DNA from: Actinomycetales bacterium
GTDB taxonomy: Bacteria; Actinomycetota; Actinomycetes; Actinomycetales; Dermatophilaceae
Length of the DNA stretch: 64,000 nucleotides
Assembly (NCBI GenBank): GCA_016715285.1
Contig: JADKAO010000001.1
Span: forward strand, 186,001-250,000
Direction of reading: 5' to 3'
In this document: piece by piece, positions 45,067 to 54,523 of the stretch
How the letters are laid out: each line of letters starts with the position of its first letter
Numbering within the stretch: the stretch's first letter is position 1
The notes under the pieces: generated by a model
Databases searched by the model: none
What the model saw: the letters and a program-made list of their open reading frames with translations, nothing else
What the model was told of the DNA's origin: nothing
Made by a program: the position numbers and the translations under genes

Positions 45067-46623
45067 ATGACGGTGGACGAGACGAGACGTGGGGCGCTGA
45101 CGCCGTTCCGTCAGGTCCGAGAGCGGGTAGTTAGTGCGCGAGTCGGACCATGGACTGTAACCGTGCTGCTGCTGTGCGCACTGCTTGCCGGTGGGGCCTG
45201 GGCACTCGCTTCGCCGCTCGGCGCATCGCCAGATGACGACTTCCATCAGGCCAGCATTTGGTGCCCGTCACCACTGAATACCTCGGGTTGCCAGTTGGTT
45301 GTCGACAGCGACGGTGCCATCAAGGGGGCATATGTGCCGCAACCAGTGGCACTGTCAGTGTGCTACGCCCTCAACAAAGACATCTCAGGGTCATGCCTTC
45401 GCGACCTCTCCGATGAGCAGCTCGTCCCCAAAGAGCACATCAACCAAGGAGCGTATCCAGGCGGTTACTACCGGTTTATGCACCTCTTTGTGACGAGCAA
45501 CGTCACCCTCTCAGTGATCATGATGCGGATGGTGAACGTCCTTCTCGCGGTGGGATTGTTAGCCAGTGGCATCTGGTTGTTGCCGGCAGCCGCCCGACAG
45601 GGCCAAAGCGCCGCCATTCTCAGTGGGCTGGTCCCACTGGGTATGTTTCTCATCGCCTCGGTCAACCCCAGTTCCTGGGCCGTGTCGGGCGTGGTTGCCG
45701 TGTGGCTCGGGGTCCACGCTCTCCTTCAAGCGAGAGAACGGTGGCGGATCCGCGCGGCGGCGACCTTGACGATCGTCGGGGGAATCGTCGGAGCAAGCGC
45801 GAGGGCCGACAGCGGTGCGTTCCTGGTCGTGGTTGTCGGGCTGACCGCAGTGCTGCATTGGCGAACGGTTGGCAGCTGGTGGCGTCGCATCCCGATTCTC
45901 GTGGTGCCGCCACTCCTGGGGGTCTGGTCGTATGTGGCATCAAGCCAGCGAAGCGCGATTAGTGAAAGCTGGGCGCCGCTGCAGGCTCGAGACCGGATGG
46001 TGGTGCTCTTCAAGGATCTTCAAGAACTACCAAGCCTGGTCATGGGTGTGTTTGGGCAAACGTGGGGACTCGGCTGGCTCGACACTCCGATGCCTGCGGT
46101 GGTGGGTTCCAGCGCCCTCTTCGTCGCCGGCGGTCTCGTGATGGTTGGGTTGAGCAGGATGAACGGGCTCAAGGGTCTTGTGACCGCTGCTCTCATGATG
46201 ACCATCATGGCCGTGGCACTGCTCGGTCTCCTCGCGTCGAACTACTACGTTGGCGAAGGAATCCAACCTCGGTATCTACTTCCCCTGATCGTCGTACTCC
46301 TCGCGATGATGATGACGGGTCGAGAGCTTCATTCCCCGCTCCATCTTGCCCAGGCGCAAACGACAATGATTGGTCTGGCGCTTGCGGCAGCCAATGGCTT
46401 GGCGCTGTTCACAAACATGCGCCGCTACATCACTGGTCTCGATGTCGTCTCGCCATATCTCAACCGCCATGTTGAGTGGTGGTGGTCCTTCGGCCTACCC
46501 CCTGCTCAAGTATTTCTCATCGGGAGCGCGGCCTTCGCAGTGTTGGCGTTCACCCCTTGGCTGCTGACGCGCCCTCGCCCGCAGGCGCCTGAGCCGGCGC
46601 CGATCCGGCAAAAACCCGCCTGA
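45067..46623 (+). CDS. Polytopic membrane protein, DUF2142-like
   Basis: This ~518-residue integral membrane protein has a first helix VTVLLLCALLAGGAWALA, then SPLGASPDDDFHQASIWCPS in the first outer loop, the acidic motif seen in DUF2142 and GT-C-like proteins (PDEDxH). About ten further transmembrane segments follow. GT-C glycosyltransferases use such an acidic loop on lipid-linked sugars, so a surface-polymer role is plausible but not proven. The ATG at 45067 follows GGAAGGATGCTGAC; a GTG at 45007 is also open. It is convergent with the flippase gene, the two frames overlapping by 74 bases. Confidence 0.75.
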   Translation: MTVDETRRGALTPFRQVRERVVSARVGPWTVTVLLLCALLAGGAWALASPLGASPDDDFHQASIWCPSPLNTSGCQLVVDSDGAIKGAYVPQPVALSVCYALNKDISGSCLRDLSDEQLVPKEHINQGAYPGGYYRFMHLFVTSNVTLSVIMMRMVNVLLAVGLLASGIWLLPAAARQGQSAAILSGLVPLGMFLIASVNPSSWAVSGVVAVWLGVHALLQARERWRIRAAATLTIVGGIVGASARADSGAFLVVVVGLTAVLHWRTVGSWWRRIPILVVPPLLGVWSYVASSQRSAISESWAPLQARDRMVVLFKDLQELPSLVMGVFGQTWGLGWLDTPMPAVVGSSALFVAGGLVMVGLSRMNGLKGLVTAALMMTIMAVALLGLLASNYYVGEGIQPRYLLPLIVVLLAMMMTGRELHSPLHLAQAQTTMIGLALAAANGLALFTNMRRYITGLDVVSPYLNRHVEWWWSFGLPPAQVFLIGSAAFAVLAFTPWLLTRPRPQAPEPAPIRQKPA

Positions 46624-48028
46624 GGTATCTCAGTCCCCAGAATCCCAGGACGCTCGCGACCGCCAACCGGAAGACGAGCCAGACCCCGTCACCGGGAATC
46701 ACACCGCCAATGACGCCAAGAGCTAGCACGGTGAGGGTCGGCATCGCGATACCCCGGATCCGCCAGTTGACCTGACTGATTCGAGGTAACACCAGCCTCG
46801 TGACACCTGCCATGACAAGGGTGGCTAGGGGAAAACCGAGTGCGAGGAGAGCAGGCTGAGCGGGGATAAGGGCCAACGTGATGGCGGCGATGGCGATCGA
46901 ACCCGGCACGACATAGACAAGTGCCGCGTTTCGTCCCTCAGCCATCATGAGATGCACAGTGGCTAGATAGGCGACGAAGAAGATTGCGCCAACGCACGCG
47001 ACTGAGGCCACGGAGACCAACTCGTCGGGGCGGTAGGTCGAGGGCATGAGCAAGGGCAGGAGGACAGGGAAGAGCATCGTGAGACCCCCGCATAGCAACG
47101 CGATGACTTTTGCCACGTCGCTCACGAGGGTGGAGGCCACCTCGGTTCTCCGGGCGGGAGGCGTGCGATAGATGATCGGACTCCATGAGTTGGAAAGAGC
47201 CACAGCGATAATTGCTGGTGCCGTGGCGACGTACAAGCTCAATTGCATTCGCCCCGCTTCACCCACTCCGAGACGATGGCTGGTGAGGACAACGCATACC
47301 GCTGTTGCGAGATAGACGGCGCTTTGATGGAAAATCATCGCCAGGCCCAATCTCAGCGCGCTGAGGAAGTCCCCTGGATGGCGTGTGGCCTTGCCTGCGC
47401 GGAAGAAGTCGAGCAGACCGATGCCGAGGGCCAAGCCATAGCCGAGGGCAATGCCGAGAAGGTATCCAGTGCCACCATCAGCTCTCTGCTTCTGGACGAG
47501 TACGAGACCAAGCACGGGTGCCGCAAGACTGGCGACCAATCCGACTGCAACGAGGGGGACCGGACGGTCCTGCGCCCGCATGACCCCCTGAATGCTGGCG
47601 ATCACGCTGAAGAACCAGGCTGCGATGAGCGCGTAGATGTAGCCGACATTGAACGAGACATTGAACACGGCAGGAGTCCACCAGGGACTGGTGACGCAGA
47701 CGAGGGCGGTGAGAAATGCCGACGGCACGATGCTCATGAGGACGATGGCTCGAGCTCCCGGGATTCCGGAAGGGCCAAGGATTCCGTGTCGGGCTATCGG
47801 TTCTTGAAGGCCGAAGCCGAGCACAACCAATCCCACTTGGATGATGACGAGCCCAAGGCCCACAACACCATACTGAGATGCGTCAATTGAGCGCGTCAGG
47901 GCCGGGGTGACGACCAGCGTCACCAGGACAGGAGCCGCTGACGACAAAGAGTAGATCAGACCCTGACTGAGAAGCTTGCTGCTCTCGCTTCCGGGCTGGA
48001 TTCCGGGCGGAGAGTTGGGGACCGTCAC
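46550..48028 (-). CDS. Polysaccharide flippase (Wzx/MATE-like)
   Basis: This 492-residue membrane protein has about 12-14 hydrophobic helices. The N-terminus SSKLLSQGLIYSLSSAAPVLVTLVVTPALTRSIDASQYGVVGLG is typical of oligosaccharide flippases, in which the first helix pair is followed by a short Pro/Thr-rich turn and SxxxYG. Such proteins move lipid-linked oligosaccharides across the membrane. It faces the DUF2142 and glycosyltransferase genes, so the three probably serve one surface glycan. The start is ATG at 48028. Confidence 0.85.
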   Translation of the reverse strand: MTVPNSPPGIQPGSESSKLLSQGLIYSLSSAAPVLVTLVVTPALTRSIDASQYGVVGLGLVIIQVGLVVLGFGLQEPIARHGILGPSGIPGARAIVLMSIVPSAFLTALVCVTSPWWTPAVFNVSFNVGYIYALIAAWFFSVIASIQGVMRAQDRPVPLVAVGLVASLAAPVLGLVLVQKQRADGGTGYLLGIALGYGLALGIGLLDFFRAGKATRHPGDFLSALRLGLAMIFHQSAVYLATAVCVVLTSHRLGVGEAGRMQLSLYVATAPAIIAVALSNSWSPIIYRTPPARRTEVASTLVSDVAKVIALLCGGLTMLFPVLLPLLMPSTYRPDELVSVASVACVGAIFFVAYLATVHLMMAEGRNAALVYVVPGSIAIAAITLALIPAQPALLALGFPLATLVMAGVTRLVLPRISQVNWRIRGIAMPTLTVLALGVIGGVIPGDGVWLVFRLAVASVLGFWGLRYLRRVFAGSAPAQAPAGEGASAAKG

Positions 48029-48155
48029 GGCGTCACTCTACTGAGATCCGGAATGCGCTCTGCCGCGGCGACGTGCGTCAACGGACGGGCTATGCACAGG
48101 TGGGTGGGCCGCGGGCGGGGGGCGCAGGCGAAGGGACCGGGGTGTCATAGAGCGT

Positions 48156-48444
48156 TTACCTGGCGTTTGCCTCCACCTTCTTCCGGTCATAGTTGAGCCG
48201 GTCGTTGACAAGGCGGGTGGACCGCGGGGGGGGGGGGGGGGTTGTTTGGACTCGAGGGCGTCTTCTTGTCGGCGGGGCGCGGCTGCAGATCGGGGGTCCA
48301 CGCCCGGCGGGCCTTCACGGGTTCGTCGCGGGCTGGTGCGGTTGTGACAGATGAGGCACAATGACACCAGCGTGACGGAAGTCTCGCTCGGCCTTGGGCC
48401 GCACGGCATACATGCAGCGTCGACGCACGCGGCGCGGTGCTCAC
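48156..48444 (-). other. Spacer with a 16-G tract and a possible frameshifted small gene
   Basis: The region 48029-48494 has no clear gene. It contains a homopolymer of 16 G (48226-48241). On the minus strand a frame reading KARRAWTPDLQPRPADKKT runs into the tract. If the tract were one base shorter it would continue as RSTRLVNDRLNYDRKKVEA and stop at 48156. This is either a small gene with a length-variable tract or a sequencing error. I do not recognise the product. A GTATGCCG octamer returns at 48404, the first after the island. Confidence 0.35.
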
Positions 48445-48494
48445 AGCAGGTGAGGCGTTGGGGAAGACGTCCCTCGCACTGCAAGGAGGACCGG

Positions 48495-49010
48495 ATGTCT
48501 GCCGCCGCGCACCAAGCCGCGACGCGTGGGGTCGTGTTCATTCACTCGACCCCGGCTCCGCTGTGCTCCCATATCGCCTGGGCGCTCGAGGGCATCCTCG
48601 GTCACCCTGTGCGCCTTGATTGGCAGCCGCAACCCGCCGCGCCCCGCCTGCAACGCACGGAACTCACGTGGGTCGGCGCCGCAGGCACCGGCGCACGCAT
48701 CGCCACCGCCCTGCGCGGATGGGGCGACATCCGCTATGAAATCACCGAGGAACCCTCACCCGGCGTTGACGGCTCCCGTTGGGCGCACACCCCATCCCTT
48801 GGCATCCACCACTCATGGTCCGCCGCCAACGGCGACGCCGTCATCCACGAGGACCGCATCCGGTCAATCGCGGAGCAACACGCCCACGATGCGGTGAGTT
48901 TGCAGCACGCCATCGACGGGCTCCTCGGCGGCCCCTGGGACCGCGAACTCGAACCCTTCCGGTATGCCGGTGACGGCGCCACCGTGCGCTGGCTCCACAA
49001 GGTCGGCTGA
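48495..49010 (+). CDS. DUF3145-like protein
   Basis: This 171-residue soluble protein of a family restricted to actinobacteria contains GVVFIHSTPAPLCSHIAWALEG, LDWQPQPAAPRLQRTELTWVG, ARIATALRGWGDIRYEITEE and a C-terminal RYAGDGATVRWLHKVG. Function is unknown. The ATG at 48495 follows CAAGGAGGACCGG, an excellent ribosome-binding site, which sets the start well inside the open frame. It is convergent with fabF, an arrangement I would expect of this family, which often lies near FAS-II genes. Confidence 0.85.
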   Translation: MSAAAHQAATRGVVFIHSTPAPLCSHIAWALEGILGHPVRLDWQPQPAAPRLQRTELTWVGAAGTGARIATALRGWGDIRYEITEEPSPGVDGSRWAHTPSLGIHHSWSAANGDAVIHEDRIRSIAEQHAHDAVSLQHAIDGLLGGPWDRELEPFRYAGDGATVRWLHKVG

Positions 49011-49113
49011 GTCCGCCCCGAACTGTCCGATCCGTCGCGAGCCCGGCCTGAGCCTGCAGATCCCTCGCGAGCGATCAAGAATGCGGGCTATTTCGCGGTC
49101 TTAACCCGCAATT

Positions 49114-49131
49114 GCCTCCGCTCGCGGAGGC
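49114..49131. terminator. Bidirectional terminator-like hairpin between DUF3145 gene and fabF
   Basis: GCCTCCGC-TC-GCGGAGGC is a perfect eight-base-pair stem in the 151-base convergent spacer. A second imperfect hairpin, TGCGGG to CCCGCA, lies just upstream at about 49082-49110. Both suit transcripts arriving from either side. Confidence 0.65.
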
Positions 49132-49161
49132 GAGCGCTCGGCACACCGTCGCCGGATCGGC

Positions 49162-50412
<1,251 letters not shown>

Positions 50413-50466
50413 GAAGGCTCCTCAAGGGTTGGTTCGCGCACCTGTCGGGTCGGGGTCGAGCACAAC

Positions 50467-50522
50467 CTGGGTATGCCGTGCCGCCTCCGAGCGCTCTCAC
50501 GGCGCGGACACGGCATACCCAG
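50467..50522. repeat. Inverted octamer pair in the acpP-fabF spacer
   Basis: CTGGGTATGCCGTG (50467-50480) and CACGGCATACCCAG (50509-50522) are perfect 14-bp arms around a 28-base loop. The hairpin lies between acpP and fabF, so it could raise the level of the acpP message over fabF by stabilising its 3' end. Confidence 0.75.
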
Positions 50523-50548
50523 AGTGGGTCGGCGAGCAGTCGGTTGAG

Positions 50549-50797
50549 TTAGGACTGCGCGCTCTGAATGAAGGTGACCGCGTCGCGGACGGTCTTGAGG
50601 TTCTTGACCTCGTCGTCGGGGATGCGGACGCCGAAACGCTCCTCGGCGTTGACGACGATCGTCATCATCGACAGCGAGTCGATGTCGAGGTCGTCGGTGA
50701 AGGACTTGTCGAGCTCGACCTCAGCGGTGTCGATGCCGGTCTCTTCGTTGACGATTTCAGCCAGTCCTTCGAGGACTTCCTGCTCAGTGCTTGCCAT
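50549..50797 (-). CDS. acpP: Acyl carrier protein of FAS-II
   Basis: This 82-residue acidic protein carries growing acyl chains on 4'-phosphopantetheine. The attachment serine is S41 in DLDIDSLSMM, the classical Asp-Ser-Leu, in contrast to the Thr in the megasynthase ACPs in this window. It is four-helical with a short acidic helix III (RIPDDEVKNLKTVRDAVTFI). The ATG at 50797 follows GAAGGAGTCACAC, a good site. The neighbouring fabH and fabF confirm its role in the housekeeping fatty-acid pathway. Confidence 0.97.
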   Translation of the reverse strand: MASTEQEVLEGLAEIVNEETGIDTAEVELDKSFTDDLDIDSLSMMTIVVNAEERFGVRIPDDEVKNLKTVRDAVTFIQSAQS

Positions 50798-50872
50798 GTG
50801 TGACTCCTTCGGTAAGAAACGATGAACTGGTCTGAACGTGTCCCGAATGACCCGTCGGGACGCGGGAACTCG

Positions 50873-51934
50873 TTAGGGCAGGACGACGACCTGCGCGGCA
50901 TACACGAGCCCGGCACCAAAACCGATTTGGAGCGCGAGCCCGCCGTGGGGGATTTCGCCTGCGCGCAACATGCGCTCGGTGGCGAGGGGGATCGATGCCG
51001 CCGAAGTGTTGGCCGTGTCGACGATGTCGTGCGCGACCGGGATGTCGGCGGGGAGCTTGAGTTGTTTGACCATCGCGTCGATGATCCGCAGGTTGGCCTG
51101 GTGCGGGATGAACGCATCGAGATCGTCGGGGGTGATGCCCGCGGCTTCGATCGCTCGGCGAGCCACCGGCGCCATACCCCACACAGCCCACCGGAAGACC
51201 GACTGACCCTGCATGCCGATCGACGGGAAGGCCAGGCCTTGGTCGCGGATCTCGGTCCACGACTCGTTCTGTTTGATGGTCTCCCACTGGCTGCCGTCCG
51301 AGCCCCAAATCGTGGGCCCGATGCCGGGGAAGTCCGAGGGACCAACGACTGCGGCACCCGCGCCGTCGGCGAAGATGAACGCCGTGGAGCGGTCGGTCGC
51401 GTCAGTGAAGTCCGACAGCTTCTCTACGCCGATGACGAGGACGAAGCGGGCGCTGCCGCCGCGCACCATGTCGTTGGCCATCGCGATCCCGTGGCAATAG
51501 CCAGCACACGCTGCCGAGATGTCGAACGCCGCGCACCGCAAGCCAAGTTCTTCCGCCACGATCGGCGCTGCTGCGGGTGTCTGATAGGGGTGCGTCACGG
51601 TGGCCAGGATGATCGCCTCGACCTGCGAGGTCTCGATCCCGGCTGCGGCGATGGCATCACGCGCTGCAGCCGCCGACATCGAGACGACAGTGTCGTTGGG
51701 CCCGGCCCAGCGGCGGGACTTGATGCCCGAACGTTCTTGAATCCACTCGTCGGAGGAGTCGATCAACTCGACGATTTGGGAGTTGGGTACGACCCGCTCA
51801 GGGCGGAATCCTCCCACCCCCCAAATGCGCGCGTGGGCTGCGCCCGTGGGAGGACGGAGTATGCCGGTGCCTTTGGGCGCGTCAGCGGCGCGCGCCTGCG
51901 CGGGCTGAGAACTCGCCGACTCCGCGCCGGTCAT
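50873..51934 (-). CDS. fabH: 3-oxoacyl-ACP synthase III
   Basis: This enzyme starts fatty-acid synthesis by condensing an acyl-CoA primer with malonyl-ACP. It has SDEWIQERSGIKSRRWAG near the start, the catalytic cysteine in DISAACAGYCHGIAMAN, the His region DAFIPHQANLRIIDAMVKQL and the Asn region DIVDTANTSAASIPLA. The 353-residue length includes an N-terminal extension of about 36 residues, ending near TGILRPPTGAAHARIWGVGGF, that ordinary FabH lacks. Its start codon overlaps the fabD stop by four bases, so the two are coupled. Branched primers are usual in this phylum. Confidence 0.95.
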   Translation of the reverse strand: MTGAESASSQPAQARAADAPKGTGILRPPTGAAHARIWGVGGFRPERVVPNSQIVELIDSSDEWIQERSGIKSRRWAGPNDTVVSMSAAAARDAIAAAGIETSQVEAIILATVTHPYQTPAAAPIVAEELGLRCAAFDISAACAGYCHGIAMANDMVRGGSARFVLVIGVEKLSDFTDATDRSTAFIFADGAGAAVVGPSDFPGIGPTIWGSDGSQWETIKQNESWTEIRDQGLAFPSIGMQGQSVFRWAVWGMAPVARRAIEAAGITPDDLDAFIPHQANLRIIDAMVKQLKLPADIPVAHDIVDTANTSAASIPLATERMLRAGEIPHGGLALQIGFGAGLVYAAQVVVLP

Positions 51935-53127
51935 CGTGACCGTCCTCCGGTCGGACCTTCGGGGCTAAAGCGCAGCAGCGGCTGCCCCGGTGCCACCTCG
52001 TCGCCTTCTTCGACGAGCCAGCCACCCATGACCCCAGGATGGGCCGCGGTGACGGCGTGGCTGTCGCGGTCACCAAACACGTGCGCGAGCACCTCGCCGG
52101 TGGAGACCTGGTCGCCGGGCTGGACGGCGCTGAACCGCACGCGGCCCTTGGTCGGGGCCACGCCAAGGGTCCAATCCACGTCGGGCGCGTGGTCGTTGCC
52201 GCCGTGCTCAGCAACCATCCGCCGCGCCTCGTCAAGTTGATCGGGCGTGTTGAGGGCAAGAATCTCCACGCCAGGCATCGCGCGTTTGGCCAGGCCAGCG
52301 AGGGTGCCTGCGGGGGGTACCTCGATGAGGCCGGTGACCCCGAGGTCGAGCAGCGTCTGCATACACAAGTCCCAGCGCACGGGCGCGCTCACCTGCGTCA
52401 CGAGCCGGTTGAGGACGTCACGGCCAGCGTGGACGATGTGGCCATCGCGGTTGGACACGAGCCGGTTGTGGGCTTCGTGGGTTGTCATCGCCGTGGCGTA
52501 TGCCGCCAATTGAGCAGTTGCCGGGGCCATGTGGTGCGTGTGGAAGGCGCCGGCCACCTGGAGCGGGATGACTCGAGCCTTGGCTGGCGGGTCGGCGGCA
52601 AATGCGGCGAGTTGGTCAAGGGTCCCGGCGGCGACAACTTGGCCGACGCCGTTCATGTTGGCGGCGGTGAGACCGTGCCGGGTGATGGCATCCAGGACCT
52701 CGGCCGGGTCGCCGCCGAGGACGGCAGACATGCCGGTGGGGGTCAAGGCTCCCGCAGCAGCCATCTCGCGTCCGCGTTCGCGGACGAACACGAGGGCCTG
52801 CTCCGCCGTGATGACCCCGGTCGCGGCGGCAGCAGTGATCTCACCCACCGAGTGACCTGCTCCCACGGACACTTTGCGGAACCCGTCGGCCGGCCGAGGG
52901 AACAGCGACAGCAGCGAGCACAAACCAGCAGCAACGATGAGGGGCTGCGCAACCGCGGTGTCTCGCAGCGTGTCTGCGTCCGATGTCGTTCCGTGGCCGA
53001 CAAGGTCCATGCTCGCGACCGTCGAGAACCAGGCCATCCGCTCACTAAAACCAGGGAGCTCAAGCCACGGGGAGAGGAAGCCTGGCTTCTGAGAGCCTTG
53101 GCCAGGGCAGAGGACAGCTAGCACCAT
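51931..53127 (-). CDS. fabD: Malonyl-CoA:ACP transacylase fused to a biotinyl/lipoyl-like domain
   Basis: Residues ~1-310 are FabD, loading malonyl groups on ACP for FAS-II: PGQGSQKPGFL, nucleophile S93 in GAGHSVGEI and the histidine in GAFHTHHM. The last ~75 residues read like a biotinyl/lipoyl barrel: GRVRFSAVQPGDQVSTGEV, then VTAAHPGVMGGWLVEEGDEVAPGQPLLRF. The position where a modified lysine would sit reads GDRDSHAV, with no lysine. The domain may bind another protein, such as a carboxylase that supplies malonyl-CoA. The ATG at 53127 (MVLAVLCPGQGSQKP) is chosen over an upstream in-frame start. Confidence 0.9.
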   Translation of the reverse strand: MVLAVLCPGQGSQKPGFLSPWLELPGFSERMAWFSTVASMDLVGHGTTSDADTLRDTAVAQPLIVAAGLCSLLSLFPRPADGFRKVSVGAGHSVGEITAAAATGVITAEQALVFVRERGREMAAAGALTPTGMSAVLGGDPAEVLDAITRHGLTAANMNGVGQVVAAGTLDQLAAFAADPPAKARVIPLQVAGAFHTHHMAPATAQLAAYATAMTTHEAHNRLVSNRDGHIVHAGRDVLNRLVTQVSAPVRWDLCMQTLLDLGVTGLIEVPPAGTLAGLAKRAMPGVEILALNTPDQLDEARRMVAEHGGNDHAPDVDWTLGVAPTKGRVRFSAVQPGDQVSTGEVLAHVFGDRDSHAVTAAHPGVMGGWLVEEGDEVAPGQPLLRFSPEGPTGGRSR

Positions 53128-53231
53128 TCCACTGTCGCAGGGATCACACCGCGAGGTCGCGCCGGTATCGGCCAACAGCTCAGACACCCGTTTGGAGGTT
53201 TCCTCCAAAACCGCCCGCAGGCGAGCAGGCG

Positions 53232-54410
53232 CTACCGGCGGCGAGCGAGTGCGTTGAGCGCAACCGCGAGGCGCACGGCATACGCGTCCCTGGGGTCGGT
53301 GAGGTCGTAACCCGTGAGGTCGGCGATCCGCCCGATGCGGTAACGCACCGTGTTGGGGTGGACGAAGAGGATGCGCGCGGTTGCCTCCAAGCCACCCGCA
53401 TCGAGGTATGCCGTGATCGTGTCGGTGAGTGCCGGGTGCTCGCGGAGCGGGATCGCAATCCGGTCGATGAGGTGCCGGCGGGCGCGGTCATCACCGACGA
53501 GAATCCGCTCTGGCAGGAGCTCGTCGGCGAGAACCGGTCGGGGTGCCTGTGGCCAGGCCGGTGCGGCGCTCAAACCATGGAGGGCGGCTCGTGCCGAGCG
53601 ACCGGCGGCAAACAGGTGCGGGACGGTGGGGCCGACGACGTAGGGGCCTGGGCCGAAGAGATCAGCCATCCCCGTGGCCACGGTCATCGGGTCAGCGGCG
53701 CCGCCGAGGATGACGATGAGCCGGTTGCGTTGGACGGCCGAGAGTGCCTCTGCACCTGCCGAGGCGGCCGCCCGGCGAATCGCTTCAGAGAGCGCTGCCG
53801 TTGTGCCGGAAGGAGTCTGGCCCGCAATGACGGTGACGTGCGAGACCGAGCCCCACCCGAGGGCAGTCGCCCGCGATTGCATCGAGTCGTCGGCTTCACC
53901 GCGCAAGACGGCATCGACGACGAGCGCTTCAAGGCGCGCATCCCACGCCCCCCGCGCCTCGGCGGCACGGGCGTAGACCTGAGCTGCCGAGAAGGCAATC
54001 TCGCGCGAGTACCGCAACACGCTCTCACGGAGTGTCTGCTCGTCGCCGGGCGCGGCGAGGGCGTGGACATCGTCTTCGACGACGTCAACGACGGAGCGGA
54101 TGAGGTCGAGGGTCTGACCGAGCGAGACCGCGGCGGTCAGCTCGCGCGGCGCCGTGCCAAAGACGTCGGCGGTGATGAGGTGGTCATCTGCGTCGGCTTG
54201 CTGGTCTGTGCTGAGCCACGCAACGAAGGCGGCAACGCCGGCTTGCGCGACCAGACCCACCCAGGATCGCTGCTGCGCAGGGAGGGCTTCGAACCACGCA
54301 TGCTGTGCTTCGATCCGCCGCAGGGCTGTCGTCGCGAGCCGCCCGGCGGCACGTTCGATCTCGCGGCAGGTCGCTGCGCTCGGTCGTCGCCGCGGGGGAG
54401 GGACGCTCAC
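53232..54410 (-). CDS. fasR: PucR/CdaR-type regulator of the fatty-acid operon (FasR-like)
   Basis: This ~392-residue cytoplasmic regulator has a central GGDEF-like/CdaR segment and a C-terminal PucR helix-turn-helix with LDAGGLEATARILFVHPNTVRYRIGRIADLTGYDL, the diagnostic end of the family. It lies 104 bases upstream of fabD, transcribed in the same direction, as FasR does in streptomycetes and Rv2242 does near fabD in mycobacteria, where it activates the fab genes. A GTG at 54410 (MSVPPPRRRPSA) is favoured; the frame also opens at 54509. Confidence 0.86.
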   Translation of the reverse strand: MSVPPPRRRPSAATCREIERAAGRLATTALRRIEAQHAWFEALPAQQRSWVGLVAQAGVAAFVAWLSTDQQADADDHLITADVFGTAPRELTAAVSLGQTLDLIRSVVDVVEDDVHALAAPGDEQTLRESVLRYSREIAFSAAQVYARAAEARGAWDARLEALVVDAVLRGEADDSMQSRATALGWGSVSHVTVIAGQTPSGTTAALSEAIRRAAASAGAEALSAVQRNRLIVILGGAADPMTVATGMADLFGPGPYVVGPTVPHLFAAGRSARAALHGLSAAPAWPQAPRPVLADELLPERILVGDDRARRHLIDRIAIPLREHPALTDTITAYLDAGGLEATARILFVHPNTVRYRIGRIADLTGYDLTDPRDAYAVRLAVALNALARRR

Positions 54411-54523
54411 ACGCGAGATCCTATTTGTATGCCGTCCACAATGGCTGCGATCTGACGGCTGCGAATCCGCTCGGTGAGAGAACCGCGCGGCCCTGCCTGC
54501 GGTCGTCAACCAGCGCCGAGCGC

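Larger units (their letters stand above)
43691..48340. other. Octamer-free glycan island, probably acquired
   Basis: From about 43,245 to 48,403 no GTATGCC or GGCATAC occurs, although elsewhere the average spacing is about 670 bases. The segment starts beside tRNA-Met and holds a glycosyltransferase, a DUF2142 membrane protein and a flippase with visibly less biased codon use (more A/T third positions). I find no integrase or insertion sequence, so the exact ends are unknown. Confidence 0.55.

Noticed and set aside
43691..48340. Classical genomic island with an integrase at tRNA-Met
   Set aside because: No integrase, transposase or tRNA-derived direct repeat is visible; only composition and octamer absence support transfer.
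48038..48541. A 167-codon minus-strand frame through the poly-G tract
   Set aside because: Its composition is Pro/Arg-rich with no motif, and the better small-protein reading lies in other frames and needs a frameshift.
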